Positions 1 through 10,879 of a stretch of 64,000 bases of DNA are shown one piece after another. Positions within the stretch are counted from its first letter, which is position 1; each line of letters opens with the position of its first letter. The stretch lies in the NCBI RefSeq assembly GCF_907165205.1, contig NC_058189.1, positions 59,327,315 to 59,391,314 on the forward strand, in the 5' to 3' direction. Both the position numbers and the translations under genes were made by a program. The notes beneath the pieces were generated by a model. It did no database searches and was not told where the DNA came from. It saw only the letters and a list, made by a program, of their open reading frames with translations. The DNA is from Coccinella septempunctata (taxonomy: Eukaryota > Arthropoda > Insecta > Coleoptera > Coccinellidae).

Positions 1-261
1 TTTTATGGTGCATGATGGTCAGAATGACAAAACTGTAAGACGTAGTTGATAGCTTGGGTTCGAAAAAGATTTATCGAATAATTGAAAAACTATATTCCGA
101 AATTTCATTCGATGTAATAAATTTTTTTGTGGTTTTTCAATAGCCTGTATCTTTTAAACCGAGCCGATCAGGAAAAAATGGTAAAGGAAAAAAGTATTGC
201 AATTTTCTTCAAGAATTTACTGTTAAAATATTTGTACGAGTCGAAGACTCACGCTGTATAT
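1..261 (-). repeat. Family A MITE, partial copy cut by the window edge
   Basis: One half of the dominant repeat. It ends with AAATATTTGTACGAGTC and a variant AAGACTCACGCTGTATA terminus near 261. The inner part matches the same segment of the copies at 39371 and 32640 (for example CAGCCTGTATCTTTTAAACC, seen here as AATAGCCTGTATC...). The other half lies outside the window. Non-coding and probably mobilised in trans; superfamily not established. Confidence 0.8.
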
Positions 262-287
262 AGTTTTATGGGTCTTCCCAGATCAAT

Positions 288-668
288 AACAGTTCGATTA
301 TAATTTTGGATTATTTTCATCAGAAAAGGATATGATACGTATGGAAAAAGCAAAACTATCCTGTACTAGATATTGAAAATGAATTAGTATGATTTAAAAT
401 TTGGTATATGAAGAAAAGAAAAATCGATTTCTAATATCAATTTGCCTGCAACTTTCGAATTCCACAATTCATGTATGAAAAAATTATTTTAAAAACTTGC
501 CAAATTCCTCCTTCATTCCACAAAAAAGTTTTCTTTAGAATGCATATACCTACCAACTTTTAAATTATACTAATTCTTTTTCAACATCTAATACAGGATA
601 GCTTTTTTCATACGTATCATATTCTTTTTCTGATGAAAATACTCCAATATTATAATCAAACTTGGTCA
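288..668. repeat. Hairpin MITE, arms about 115 bp
   Basis: The stretch from about 290 to 410 recurs inverted at about 546 to 668. Shared landmarks are GATTATAAT, TATTTTCATCAGAAAA, ATATGATACGTATG, CTATCCTGTA and GAATTAGTAT. The arms differ by scattered substitutions and a few small indels, and the loop is about 135 bp. A second terminus-like motif, ACACCCTGTATA, follows at about 838-850, so the full element may extend to there. No ORF of note. Confidence 0.7.
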
Positions 669-2360
669 ATGTAGAAAAAATTGACGAAAAAATGAAGTAA
701 GGTAATAAATTTTTTGAAAAACACAAGAACTCACATATCTCGAGAACTGTTGATTTTTGGTTATCAATAAATATGGCTCAAATAACAGCAAATGTGTGAT
801 ACTAACACCTCCTCCAAGGTTCACCTCTAATTTGGAAACACCCTGTATAATGGAGAAGGCAAGATATAGTTGTGGCTCTCCATATTATCAATCTCCTTCT
901 ATTATGATATTATATTATATTACCCCCTTTTATCAGCTGGTACAGAACATAGTCGGAATTTTTTTCATGAATACATAAATACTAATACTTCATAACATTT
1001 ATTTACCTAAATCTGATAATAATTAACACACTTGAATCCAGTTCCGACAACCAATCTTCAAAATTCAAAAAAACAACTATAAACTGAGAAAAATGGATTT
1101 TTTTGAAGACAAACTCTAAATCCCCTTAAAAAATGACAATGACATTTGAATTCTCAACATTCTCAAAACCTCCTACCAGTTGATTGAACATTGAACAACA
1201 GGTACATCAAAAGTGATAAAATTCGGCACGAATTTTTGATTCAAACTTCACTCTGAAAAATCAGATAACTGTTATCCCACAATAAACAAACTTTATGCGA
1301 TACTAACATCGTCGCGGTGCTGAGAAGGAATGCTATTGCAATTTCGAATTCATCACTATCTTCATTTCCGTTCTCCGGCCGAAAAAATCTATATGTAAAA
1401 TGTGTAAAGATATAAAATTCAAGCTGTGAGAGGACCATCAAAGTCCAGATTCCCCATCGCGCGAATTGAATGGCACCATTCACAAAGCGCCTTTAACTAC
1501 GTCTCTATTTTAACGTCAAAACCTTCCCGATACTAACAACATTCCCGATACAGCTAACGATCATTAGCAATTTCATGATATGAAATGCATGAGTACGTTG
1601 GCACGTCTCTCAACCGTATCATTAAATCATAAGATTTACGGGTTATCAAAGAGAGAAGATTAAAATTATTAGTAGCCCTGTCAATCAAAGAGGGAAATAT
1701 ATTAAAGGGGAAAGCCTTCAGGAGGAAAGAAAGAGGAAGTCGGCATTGGAATAAGTATGCAGAAGAAGACGCGGTCGTCTGCTGGTAATATTTGCCTTCG
1801 AAGCAACACGACCACGAAGATGGTAACAACTGGATTGCAGGCAGCGTGCTTACCGACTGTAAAGATTAATAATAAGATTTTGCGAGACGTGTGTGCGATA
1901 GGAATGATGGGTTTAACAAAGGATGAGCCGTAGTCAGGAATTCGAGGAATACACACGGTCGGTAAGGGAGGAGCTCTCTCACTCTTAAAGAAACAAGAAG
2001 AAGGCATTCTACGTTCATGGACCAGACCTATATAACCCAGAACAATGAATGAATTTTTCCGAAATATTCTGTTTTTTTTTTTATGTGGAGAATACAGAGT
2101 GTCCCTCACTGCAGGTTCTGCATTTCTATTTATTCAGTTTCTAATTCTTAGCATTGATTTGCAATACCCATGACATCATGATTATTCGTGAAATGAAAAA
2201 TGAAATGAGTTCAACCTTGTTCAATAACTGAAATTCTATTTATGAATATGCTGCTTAAATTGCTTACTTCTCAAAGGGTTCGAAAAGATCAGAAAATTCC
2301 GAGTAAACGAATTGAAACGCTTTCAATACTCAGAGATTGTAGATTGCAGATTTTAGGAGG
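669..2360. other. Intergenic, no gene recognised
   Basis: A/T-rich to about 1500, then more mixed to 2110. Short open frames occur on both strands, but none has a recognisable domain, start context or splice support. The end of a repeat (ACACCCTGTATA) is seen near 838-850. Otherwise I see nothing definite. Confidence 0.5.
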
Positions 2361-3150
2361 TCAAAGACCTTGAGATTCAAGACTAGCTGATGGGATGTAC
2401 CAAGCTAGAGAGGCCCAGGCTTTCTGATATTCCTTTCCCTGGATAATCTTAGAATGGCCTCGAGGAATGATCCATCTATCCCAGAGAAGAGGTTTGAGAT
2501 CTTTGATGATCTCTTGTTCCTTTGTTAGGCATATTCTCATAGCCCCAGTGATGCAGACATAGGCTGTCCTTCCTCTTGTATCGAAGGTTTTACTCGTAAT
2601 ATTCTGACTTGCCTTGGCATGCCGCATGCCAGACTATTACCATTACAACATAAGTGATAATTACTCTCACAATCATGACATACATCGATCGTAGTATTTT
2701 TGGGTAATATCCCCAAGATTTTCCAGCCAGAATACTGCACGATATCATGGCCTTTATTGCTTTACAAGCAGCATTTCCCAGAAGCTTACTATCTAGGGTT
2801 ATTCTCAGATATGCAACTCCAGACTTCCCCACCATAATGTTTCCATCTATATACATGTATGTAATTAATATCTGGAAGGTTCCTTTTCCAGGTAAATGGG
2901 TTTATATTTAGGCACACTGACAAGTACCATTGCTCAATAACTCTGAGACTCTTCTGAATTGAATCGCATAAGGTGCTCATGTATTTTCCTCTTTCTATTG
3001 GAACTACATATGTCGCCAGCATAGTCTATATCTATATATTCTTCACAAAGCTCTGTAAACTTGTTGAGCAGCTCATCCACTACTAGGCTCCATAGAATGG
3101 TAAATATGATCCCACCTTGAGATGTTCTGCGAGTGGTTTTCACAGAGTTT
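2361..3150 (-). pseudogene. LINE reverse transcriptase fragment, decayed
   Basis: Minus-strand reading gives the C-terminal part of a non-LTR retrotransposon reverse transcriptase, spread over several frames. In order: a TSQGG block followed by LWSLVVDELL (3143 to about 3075; families usually have TPQGG), the catalytic box as YAGD rather than YADD, an IQKSLRVIEQWYLSV block, then AYLRITLDSKLLGN and AGKSWGYYPKILRSMY with VRVIITYV (thumb region, about 2830-2640), and a CITGAMR block near 2540. Family knowledge: these motifs belong to LINEs of the I/R1/Jockey type. Frameshifts, stops and the Asp-to-Gly change in the active-site box show that it is dead. The endonuclease half and 5' end are not seen. 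Clade assignment is inference. Confidence 0.75.
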
Positions 3151-6070
3151 GGCTACCTTTCAATACCCATCTGATTTTTATGGATTTAAAAAAATCAGAA
3201 AACCTGTTAAATTACAAGAACTCATTGGACCTTATCAAAAATTCCATAGTGGAAAACCCGTTGATCGCACCTGAATTCCTACAAAATATAAATTGAATCA
3301 GAATCCAATTAATTTCTAGAAGCACATCTTCAACATCTCAGTAATTCGATCACAAACTCGAGTTACAAAACCTTCAACTCTTTAGGAGGTTACTTGAATC
3401 GATCTTAATTCAAGCCTTGTTCAATGACCTTTCCTAAAGAAATTCGTATAGTATAAAGGAAAGCTCGGTAATCCAGTTTTTTCCAAAGTCCTTCTCTTGC
3501 ACCTCCCCGCCATGTCGCCATATTAACATAATGCAGGTCATACTTTTCCAGCACCTTTAATTCACACAAGAGCCACCTCACTCCAAAAATTCCAATATGA
3601 ACTCGTATGCAAGAGGTAGGGTCATTTTCTCCGGTTTATATCTTCATATCCGTTAGCTGCATTTCGTTATTGTCCTTGGCGTATTACTTTTACAGCTTTT
3701 CCCGCCAGTTCCGGAAGAATTGAAGACAGTATTATACATGAGCGTCCTCGAAAACGTCTACCTTTTCATATCGTTCCACTCAAAAATCCCCAATCTTCTC
3801 GTATTTCACTACATCGGAGATCTCATTCGAAATGAAAGGGATGTTTCATTTCTGTTGGGAAAATCTCATATCTGCTTACGTTTTTGCGGGCTTGATCTTT
3901 TTGAGAATGTTCCCACTAGGCGTTATTATTGGATGAAAACAGGGGTGTTATAATGGATTTATGTTTTTTCCAGAAAGATCACAATGTTTTGTGCCGTTAA
4001 AAAGTTTCAAGGAAATTTGTACTATTGGAAAACATTATGTTTAGAAGATAATTGGTCCACTTACTCAGGTTTATTTAAATTTCCACAATTGTTATCATCT
4101 GACCACAAAACCTCAACCATTTGGTCGTCTAAAGCTGGCCATTCAGTGCGAGCGTTCTAATGAACTCCACCAGTATCTTGGATGAGTTCAGGTAGATTAC
4201 CTCATGTCTCCTACAGGAGACAGGACATGACTATTAGGCGGAAAAAGTCCTTTCAGTGTGAAACCGATTTGTTTATTGTGTAAATCCTTTTATTTTTAGG
4301 TTATACATCCAGGTTAACCTTCTTTTCTTCGTAATTAATTTGGAATGTACAAAAACATTACCACGCTATAAGGACGAGATACATATGTCCTTAAACATTA
4401 ACTAAAAGTTCATTTCATCGTGGAAAAGAGTAAAAACTGACATCTTCACAAGAAAGTCGTAATCGAAGGTTTGCTCGAAGGATGCAAATTATGAGAACTT
4501 CACTAAGCTTTCCCCATTGTCACGAGATAGATGAAGATATTCTCAACAGATCAAGATATAGTTTTTATGAAAACTCTTATTGAAACACCAAAATATTCTG
4601 CGTTCTTCGATGTAAACAAACAAAAGTGTCTTAACTTCTTATTTACAAAAATTGATACCAGAGGGGGCGTATCGCTGGTTTGGAATTCCCAATAGGTTAG
4701 GCCTGTCAAGTGACATCCATAAATACCCAACCAAAAAACAAAGTTTTGGAATGCTAAAAATAAGGTTGAATGACCTTCTGAGTTTCTTGAACTAAGTGTC
4801 AGATCTGTTGCTACATGACATTAAAGATCGACTTCCTACACTTTCTAGTGAGAACTGTAAACGTTTATGACCTATCTACATCACTTTCGTGAGGTCCCAT
4901 TGCAATAATAGTTAGTTTTATCTGGCTTATCTTCAAGATCTGATGTCAATATCTGCAAATATCAGTCGATTGCATTTTTTTCTAAAGTTGGGCAAGTTCA
5001 ATAATACATTTTTCGAATATAATTTTCAGACTGGGTGAATGTGTTAATAATTCAGAATGAAAAATAATCGAATAGGGCTTTTAATATCAAAAATATCTAC
5101 AAGTGGCTATGAAAATTGTAAGAAGTTGAAAACACGGCAGTATTCTTAAAAATGTCCAAATATGATTTCGTTCCTTCCTTTCTCTTTTGGAACAGGTGAG
5201 CTATGGGATGTGAAAATTGAATTTAATTTTAAAGAATGCGCCTACTATTCTCAATACTGGAAGTAATAAAGTTTTTCAACTGACCCAGAAAAACATAGAT
5301 TTTAATATTTGATAAAGAAATCCGAATATTCTGAGGACTGTCCTGTTAATCTCAGAATTTAATATGCCATCCAGGGGGATTATTCGGAGTTAATGAGCAC
5401 ACAAACTTTCATCAAAATCAGACCAATAGTTCTCAAGTTATGGATATCGAAAATTCAAACCGAGTATCACCCCATATTTCTGAAACTTTCCTGAAAGACC
5501 TATATGACCTGCATTTACCACTCGGCTATGGTCAACCGCTCGTGAAACACCCTGTATTCAAAAACATACGAAATGCCAATTTTCCCAGAGATGCATCAAA
5601 CGGTTCAACACTAGTGTAGAACTAATAAAATAATATTCCTTGACTGTGCTTGCCGGCGTATAAAATTGTAGCAACCGCGTGAAAACGAGAGATCGTGACT
5701 TGGAAGAAGATAACGCACCGGCAGAGGGTCTCTAATGGAACAATCGTCGTTTTAAAATGCAGATATGGCCCCCAGTTAGCGATTTCCACTCATCCAATTT
5801 CACGAATAATCAAAGAGGAACTTACGTAGTTCATTCACGGAGAGGTTGCAATCAGTACCTCGTCCCATACCTCATTGATATGAGCAGCATTGTCTTCATA
5901 TGGAGGAGAAAATTGAATTTGTTGGATTAACAATGTAGGGAGGCTGCTGGAGGTCTGATAATACACCTCTAGGTTTGTTCGAACTGTTATTTCGGAAGAA
6001 AAAGGGATATGAATAATGGTTGCTTGATTTTGCTGATAGAATCGCTACAGATTTTACAAAGCAGTTTATT
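3151..6070. other. Intergenic with weak repeat remnants
   Basis: No gene found. A 77-codon open frame at 3720-3953 shows no motif and is probably chance. A one-ended repeat fragment closes with AAACACCCTGTATTC near 5545-5568, the terminus style of many insect MITEs. The segment 5630-5830 is slightly richer in G/C but unrecognised. Confidence 0.5.
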
Positions 6071-6074
6071 TGAG

Positions 6075-7121
6075 AAAAGTTACACAATAAATTAAAAGAA
6101 AGAAGATGTCCACCGAAATTGTGACAATCGAAAAATTTTAGTATCGAGCCATCATCAAGTACCTGTAATTAAAAGGGTTAAGAGGTAAGCAGATTTACGA
6201 AGTTATGCTCAATACCCTCGGTGATCAATGTCCTTCGTAAGCGACCGTGAAAAATTGGACTGCAAGCTTCAAAAGAGGTAAATTTTCCATTGAGGATGAT
6301 GACCGATCGGGAAGGCCAGATTCTGTGTCAGTCCCCGAAAATATCAATGCAGTTCATGACATGATTTTATCAGACCGTCGAATTGGGCTGAAGCGGATAT
6401 CTGATTCATTGAATATTTCATAGGAACGCTTTCATCATATAGTTCTCGTCAATTTGGACATGAAAAAAATTGCTGCAAAATGGATACCCAAATGTTTGAA
6501 TGTTGACCAAAAGCGTGCAAGGGTAGAAGCATCGCGTTCGATCTGTGCTTGATTTGAAAACGATGCAGACTTCTTAAACTGAATTGTTACTATGGATGAG
6601 ACTTGGGTACATTTCTACGATCCATAAATAAAGCAACAATCGATGGAATGGCGACACTCTGGTTCTCCAAGACCTAAGAAGTTTCGTGTCCAAAAATCTG
6701 CTGGAAAAGTTCTTGCTTCAGTATTTTGGGATTGTGCTATGGAGTAATCATGATTTATTTTTTGGATAAGGATAAAACAATAACCGGAGATTACTATTCG
6801 ACATTACTGACCACTCTTCGGGAAAAAATTGAAGAGAAAAGACGCGGAAAGCGAAAGGTATTTTGTTTTTGCAGGACAACGCCACTGCACACAAAACTCA
6901 TGTCGTAAATTTTCTTCCAACGAGGAGGTAATAGAAGCTGTGGTATATGGTTTGCAGAGAAAGAAGAAACATTTTTTTTTTGAAAGGTCTAGAGACGTTG
7001 CAGGTTCGCTGTAATAAATGTATCCAATTAAGAGGAGAATATGTTGAGTAATAAAATATTTTGATATTGAAATTTTGTTTCTTTCTATAGTAGGCTAATT
7101 TTTCTTCAATTTATCCTCGTA
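6075..7121 (+). mobile_element. Mariner copy 1, 5'-truncated and internally deleted
   Basis: Similarity to mariner copies 2 and 3 starts about 30 bp before the transposase ATG at 6106 and runs to the 3' terminal repeat (TTATCCTCGTA, ending 7121). The 5' terminal repeat is missing, so only one end remains. No TA duplication is visible. A deletion of about 100 bp removes the segment between the second catalytic Asp region and the KFSSNEE region. It cannot move by itself and, lacking one end, probably not in trans either. Confidence 0.85.
6106..7014 (+). pseudogene. Mariner transposase pseudogene, seven in-frame stops
   Basis: Reading from ATG 6106 the frame matches mariner transposase for over 200 codons: N-terminal helix-turn-helix region (RAIIKYL...KGLRGKQIYE), a linker with VPENINAVHDMILSDRRIG, then IAAKWIPKCLN and the first catalytic block TMDETWVHFY. 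Seven stop codons interrupt this frame. Compared with the sister copies they arose from different codons, for example CGA to TGA twice and TAT to TAA twice. After about 6735 the frame shifts. The second catalytic block is still readable as LFLQDNATAHK near 6865, but the third (YSPD..PSD) lies in the deleted part. The tail ends at TAA 7012-7014. Confidence 0.85.
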
Positions 7122-7238
7122 GGTACCACAACAGTGCCCAAAATGAGTAATTTAACTCGATATATTCAACGAGCTCAAAGGGCATATTTTTACGAAGGCG
7201 TAGAAGGGCCACATAATATTTTAAAAATATTTTTCCTT

Positions 7239-7386
7239 AAATTCCGACTTTGAAGTCGGAATTTAGTTAAATTCCGAGTTCAAAGTCGGAATTTAACTAA
7301 ATTCCGAGTTCAAAGTCGGAATTTACTAAATTCCGAGTTCAAAGTCGGAATTTACTAAATTCCGACTTCAAACTCGGAATTTTATT
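7239..7386. repeat. Left tandem array, five 29-30-bp palindromic units
   Basis: Units start AAATTCCGA and end TCGGAATTT plus a 3-4-base spacer. Unit 1 has the perfect core GACTTTGAAGTC, units 2 to 4 have GAGTTCAAAGTC, and unit 5 has GACTTCAAACTC. Lengths 30, 30, 29, 29 and 30 bp sum to the array. The array is the inner part of the element's left inverted repeat. Confidence 0.92.
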
Positions 7387-8138
7387 CAGTTCTGAACTTC
7401 TACGGGGTGTCCTACGACGACGTAGATTTGTTCCTGAATGACAGTTTGCTTTTCTACAAATATTCAAATTCATATAATACGAGGTGCTCCCACATTTATG
7501 ATGAATGAATAATTATGTATACAGGGTGTACATTATTATTTGAGTTTTCTTCTATGAGAGATCATAACAATGTTATGACCTTTTACAGACATGACATGAC
7601 ATGAATATTTTTTTAGACATAACTGTTTTTTAGGTATAATTCGGATATTTTATGAAAAAATTTCCTTCCCATATGTACTCGTGAGGCTATCTCAATGGAC
7701 ACGAAATCAGTACACCCCGAGGTACACCCGGTGTGCTTTGATGTTTCTTACATGAAGAGGTCATTACAACAGTGAGAAAACCTCAAATAGGCAGCTCTAT
7801 GACGAATTGGTTCATTTTCAAATATGCTGAGATATTCATGAGAGGATTCAGATTTCACAAAATAAACACGTTGTTCTTTAATAAATATTGAACTTGATGT
7901 ATTTTATTGGAGATAATTGTCATTAGGTCCATGTTTTTGAATAATTATGAAATTATAGTCGTAGACAGGTAGAGGTAAGGTTGGGCACAACCTCCCCCCA
8001 CCCCAGTACTGAAATAGTAATCATAAAATAACATTTAGCTCCCAGCCCCCACTCCCCTCTGTATATATGGAGAAATAATCTATGTCGTCGTAGAACAACA
8101 CCCTGTGCATCTAGCCTGTATCGGTTTCGAAGTAGATA

Positions 8139-8348
8139 AAATTCCGACTTCGAAGTCGGAATTTTACTAAATTCCGACTTTGAACTCGGAATTTAGTTAA
8201 ATTCCGACTTTGAACTCGGAATTTAGTTAAATTCCGACTTTGAACTCGGAATTTTGTTAAATTCCGACTTTGAACTCGGAATTTAACTAAATTCCGACTT
8301 TGAAGTCGGAATTTAACTAAATTCCGACTTTGAAGTCGGAATTTAAGG
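8139..8348. repeat. Right tandem array, seven 30-bp palindromic units
   Basis: Seven units of exactly 30 bp. The predominant core, GACTTTGAACTC, is the reverse complement of the left array's usual core, as expected for inverted arms. The first and last two units carry fully symmetric cores (CTTCGAAG or CTTTGAAG). Confidence 0.92.
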
Positions 8349-8399
8349 AAAAATATTTTTAAAATATTATGTGGCCCTTCTACGCCTTCGTATATTTTT

Positions 8400-9606
8400 C
8401 TATTTCCATCTCATAGACTCTGACCTTCATGCATTCCGAAAATGATGGACAATCTAAGAAATAGCATCGTTATGACAGGATTCGGTATGTTTTGAAATAC
8501 CTACGAAGTTATGATGTTCACGAACTTTGAATTCGAAGTAGATCAAAAGAAATCTTCAGGAAATATTTTGAAAGAGCACGTGTAGGAAATCGCTTTGAAT
8601 TATGGTCGATATAATATTTTATTTCCATCTCACTGTCGTTGACGTTGAGTTGGCAATTTCATCGGATTTAGACCGCACGTGTGTGCTTGCATCTTGGCAC
8701 AGCTCACTTGATACAAACTGATACATTGTAATGAGTGGTGAAATATGAAATCTGGAGTGATTTACTCACATTCAATTCTGTTGAAAAGTTGGAATTAATT
8801 TTGCTCTCTGATGCTGAAGGCTAATTTAGGATTTTGTTCTACAGGGTTGGTTTAAAGTATGGAACCAAACGATAGGGTATATGAAACTTTGTGGGTGAAT
8901 ATAGTACTGATGTATGGGAGAGTTGAACCCCTTTACACTCTGAATCCACTTAAGTTGTATCTGTAAATGGTAGCAAATCATTTTTTTGCGTGAAGATATC
9001 ATGCCCAAATAGGTAACTATAGATATGTAGAGTGATGGTGAGATGAACATTTTGAATAGATCAATTCTTTTTTAGGAACCGAAAATTGGCTCATGTCTCC
9101 CTAACCCATGGGATAGTTTAACAGGGGGAGAGAGAGACTCGACCATAAGTTTGTTTATCAGGAAAAACATTGAAAGAAAACAATTTCCAATGACCGACGA
9201 TTGTCTATGTCAAGGTTTTCATCATCAGATGTATCAGCGTATGAAATACAGATTTTCTATTCCAGACTCACTCTCACTTATTTCCGAGATTCTTCTTACT
9301 TTTTTGAACCTTTGTATATTTTTTATATTCATTTCTATTATTCAATTTTCTTTTTTTGAAGCAAACAATTATCTAAGCTGAGCTGCGGGAAACATGGGTC
9401 AAGTCTGCTGCACTCCCTTTCAGTCTATTCAACAGATATTTTCTTGAAACTTTTACAACAAGTATTTTAAAAAGGCTTATCGTTCGTAAAACAATATCAA
9501 TCAATGAGAGCAATAAAACTAAATAACATCACGCATCTATTTAACTTTTCAGACAGTGTAACAGACAAAAATTATTCAATTTCTTACTTCCTACGACATA
9601 GGAGCC
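8400..9606. other. Intergenic, no gene recognised
   Basis: A/T-rich. Short open frames at about 8826-9050 (minus) and 9151-9381 (plus) have no domain signature. I see no repeat boundary here. Confidence 0.5.
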
Positions 9607-9662
9607 TAACCTGCCTTCTGTGTGCTAAATGGGTTATGTTGGGTTGACACATATGTTTGATA

Positions 9663-9906
9663 CATAGACATGGAGACATGGACTGAGCAATGCCAGCATG
9701 AAAATGTCTTTTTTATAGAAAGAGAGAAATGATCGTCGGGCATTTACCTGTCTCTTTTTTGTTCACATAGAGGTGAGTGTGGACCAATCAAAATTCTAGA
9801 AAAAGACAACTGCATGCCAGACGTGCGTTTCTCTCTGTCACGTTTCCTGACCGTATTCCATGCATAGATATAAAGGGAAGGCACAGTCCATGTCTATATG
9901 TCTATG
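9663..9906. mobile_element. 244-bp MITE, first of two neighbours
   Basis: The ends are CATAGACATGGAGACATGG and the complement of CATAGACATATAGACATGG, inverted over 23 bp with one mismatch. An exact 8-bp duplication, GTTTGATA, flanks it at 9655-9662 and 9907-9914. No ORF. The 8-bp duplication fits hAT-like or P-like superfamilies. Confidence 0.9.
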
Positions 9907-9923
9907 GTTTGATAAGACCTGTG

Positions 9924-10167
9924 CATAGACATAGAGACATGAACTGAGCAATGTCAGCATCAAATTAGCTTTTTTTATAGAAAGAGAGAAATGATGGTCG
10001 GGCATTTACCTTCTCTTTTTTGTTCACATAGAGGTGAGTGTGGACCAATCAATATTCTAGAAAGAGACAACTGCATTCCCGACGTGCGTTTTTCTCTGTC
10101 ACTTTTTTTGACCGTATTTCATACATAGATAAAAAGGGAAGGCACAGTCCATGTCTATATGTCTATG
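9924..10167. mobile_element. 244-bp MITE, second copy of the same family
   Basis: Same length and orientation as the copy at 9663, clearly homologous throughout (GAAAGAGAGAAATGAT, CACATAGAGGTGAGTGTGG, ATTCTAGAAA). It is flanked by GACCTGTG at 9916-9923 and GACCTGCG at 10168-10175, a 7/8 target duplication different from that of copy 1. It is therefore an independent insertion, not a tandem duplication. Confidence 0.88.
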
Positions 10168-10445
10168 GACCTGCGATTTACTATCTATGATCTTATGCTA
10201 TAATCTATGATCTATGTGTCTTATCAAATTGTCAACCTAACCTCCGTGGCAAACCACAGAAGGTAGGTTATGTTTCTTTTTTTTTGGCGAAAAATTCAAA
10301 TCATTACTACTAAAAATGTTGATTCGTTTTCCAAAAATGTAACCGAATTCTCGCCACAGTTTGCACTATTCGACCAAATCTCACGTCATTCTAACTCGGA
10401 AGCCGAATGACACATTCACCCGTACACGCCTGTCGATCAAGAGCG

Positions 10446-10638
10446 ATTTGCATAACTCATGCCCGTACAAAGAAAAAAATTCCGGGTTTTTGATGCTCAA
10501 AAGTCCGTTACGACAGGGCAAAGGGACGGATTTGCATACGCAACCCCATCTGCAGTTGTTTGGCACATAATTGTGATGTTAATTCGGTTCCCAGGTCGCG
10601 CATTCTCCAAACACGGCGTCGTTAACCTTTATGCAAAT
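10446..10638. promoter_or_regulatory. Cluster of three octamer (POU-type) motifs
   Basis: ATTTGCAT at 10446-10453 and 10530-10537, and the complement ATGCAAAT at 10631-10638, all within 193 bp of a G/C-richer, apparently single-copy island (about 10340-10880). ATTTGCAT is the classical POU-domain binding site. Small open frames on both strands in the island overlap each other and look fortuitous. Function is inference from motif clustering only. Confidence 0.35.
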
Positions 10639-10879
10639 TGGACGTTTGCGGCGTTCTTGACTAGTTGTACGTTTTGCCTGTTCTATAATGTGTAGAACAT
10701 CCGAAGAGGGATGCAACATGCAGACAACTCTTTCGTTAAGCCTCCCGCTGGTACCTGAGGGCAAGGGTACACACACGGTCATGCTGCGTCTTCTTCGGAG
10801 TCAGATGGGAGAGATTGAGTCAGTTATTTCCGTGAGATCTCTAAAAGAAATGCGTTTATTCTTGCTAGGCAAAGTTTGA

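Larger units (their letters stand above)
7192..8391. mobile_element. Foldback-like transposon with tandem palindromic TIRs, complete
   Basis: An exact 1200-bp element flanked by the identical 8-bp duplication ATATTTTT (7184-7191 and 8392-8399). The ends (ACGAAGGCGTAGAAGGGCC) are perfect inverted repeats for about 58 bp, then continue into arrays of a 29-30-bp unit: five on the left (7239-7386), seven on the right (8139-8348). Each unit is itself a near-palindrome around CCGACTTTGAAGTCGG. The roughly 750-bp centre (7387-8138) has no useful ORF and contains an inverted pair CTACGACGACGTAG / GTCGTCGTAG. Tandemly repeated inverted ends resemble Foldback-type elements. The 8-bp duplication fits hAT or P-like integration, but the family is not assigned. 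Presumably non-autonomous. Confidence 0.88.
9607..10270. repeat. Older hairpin MITE interrupted by two younger MITEs
   Basis: The ends are inverted copies: TAACCTGCCTTCTGTG at 9607 and the complement of TAACCTACCTTCTGTG ending at 10270. Similarity continues inward through GTTGGGTTGACA versus GTTAGGTTGACA and on to TTTGATAAGAC. Subtracting the two 244-bp insertions and their 8-bp duplications leaves an original element of about 160 bp that is nearly all hairpin. Confidence 0.72.

Noticed and set aside
1241..2109. Several minus-strand open frames considered as a host exon cluster
   Set aside because: They overlap in different frames, lack domains, and cannot be joined by convincing splice sites.
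7239..8348. Regular 30-bp palindromic repeats reminiscent of a CRISPR array
   Set aside because: Units abut with 3-4-base spacers, there are no unique spacers, the arrays are inverted arms of a transposon, and the DNA is eukaryotic.
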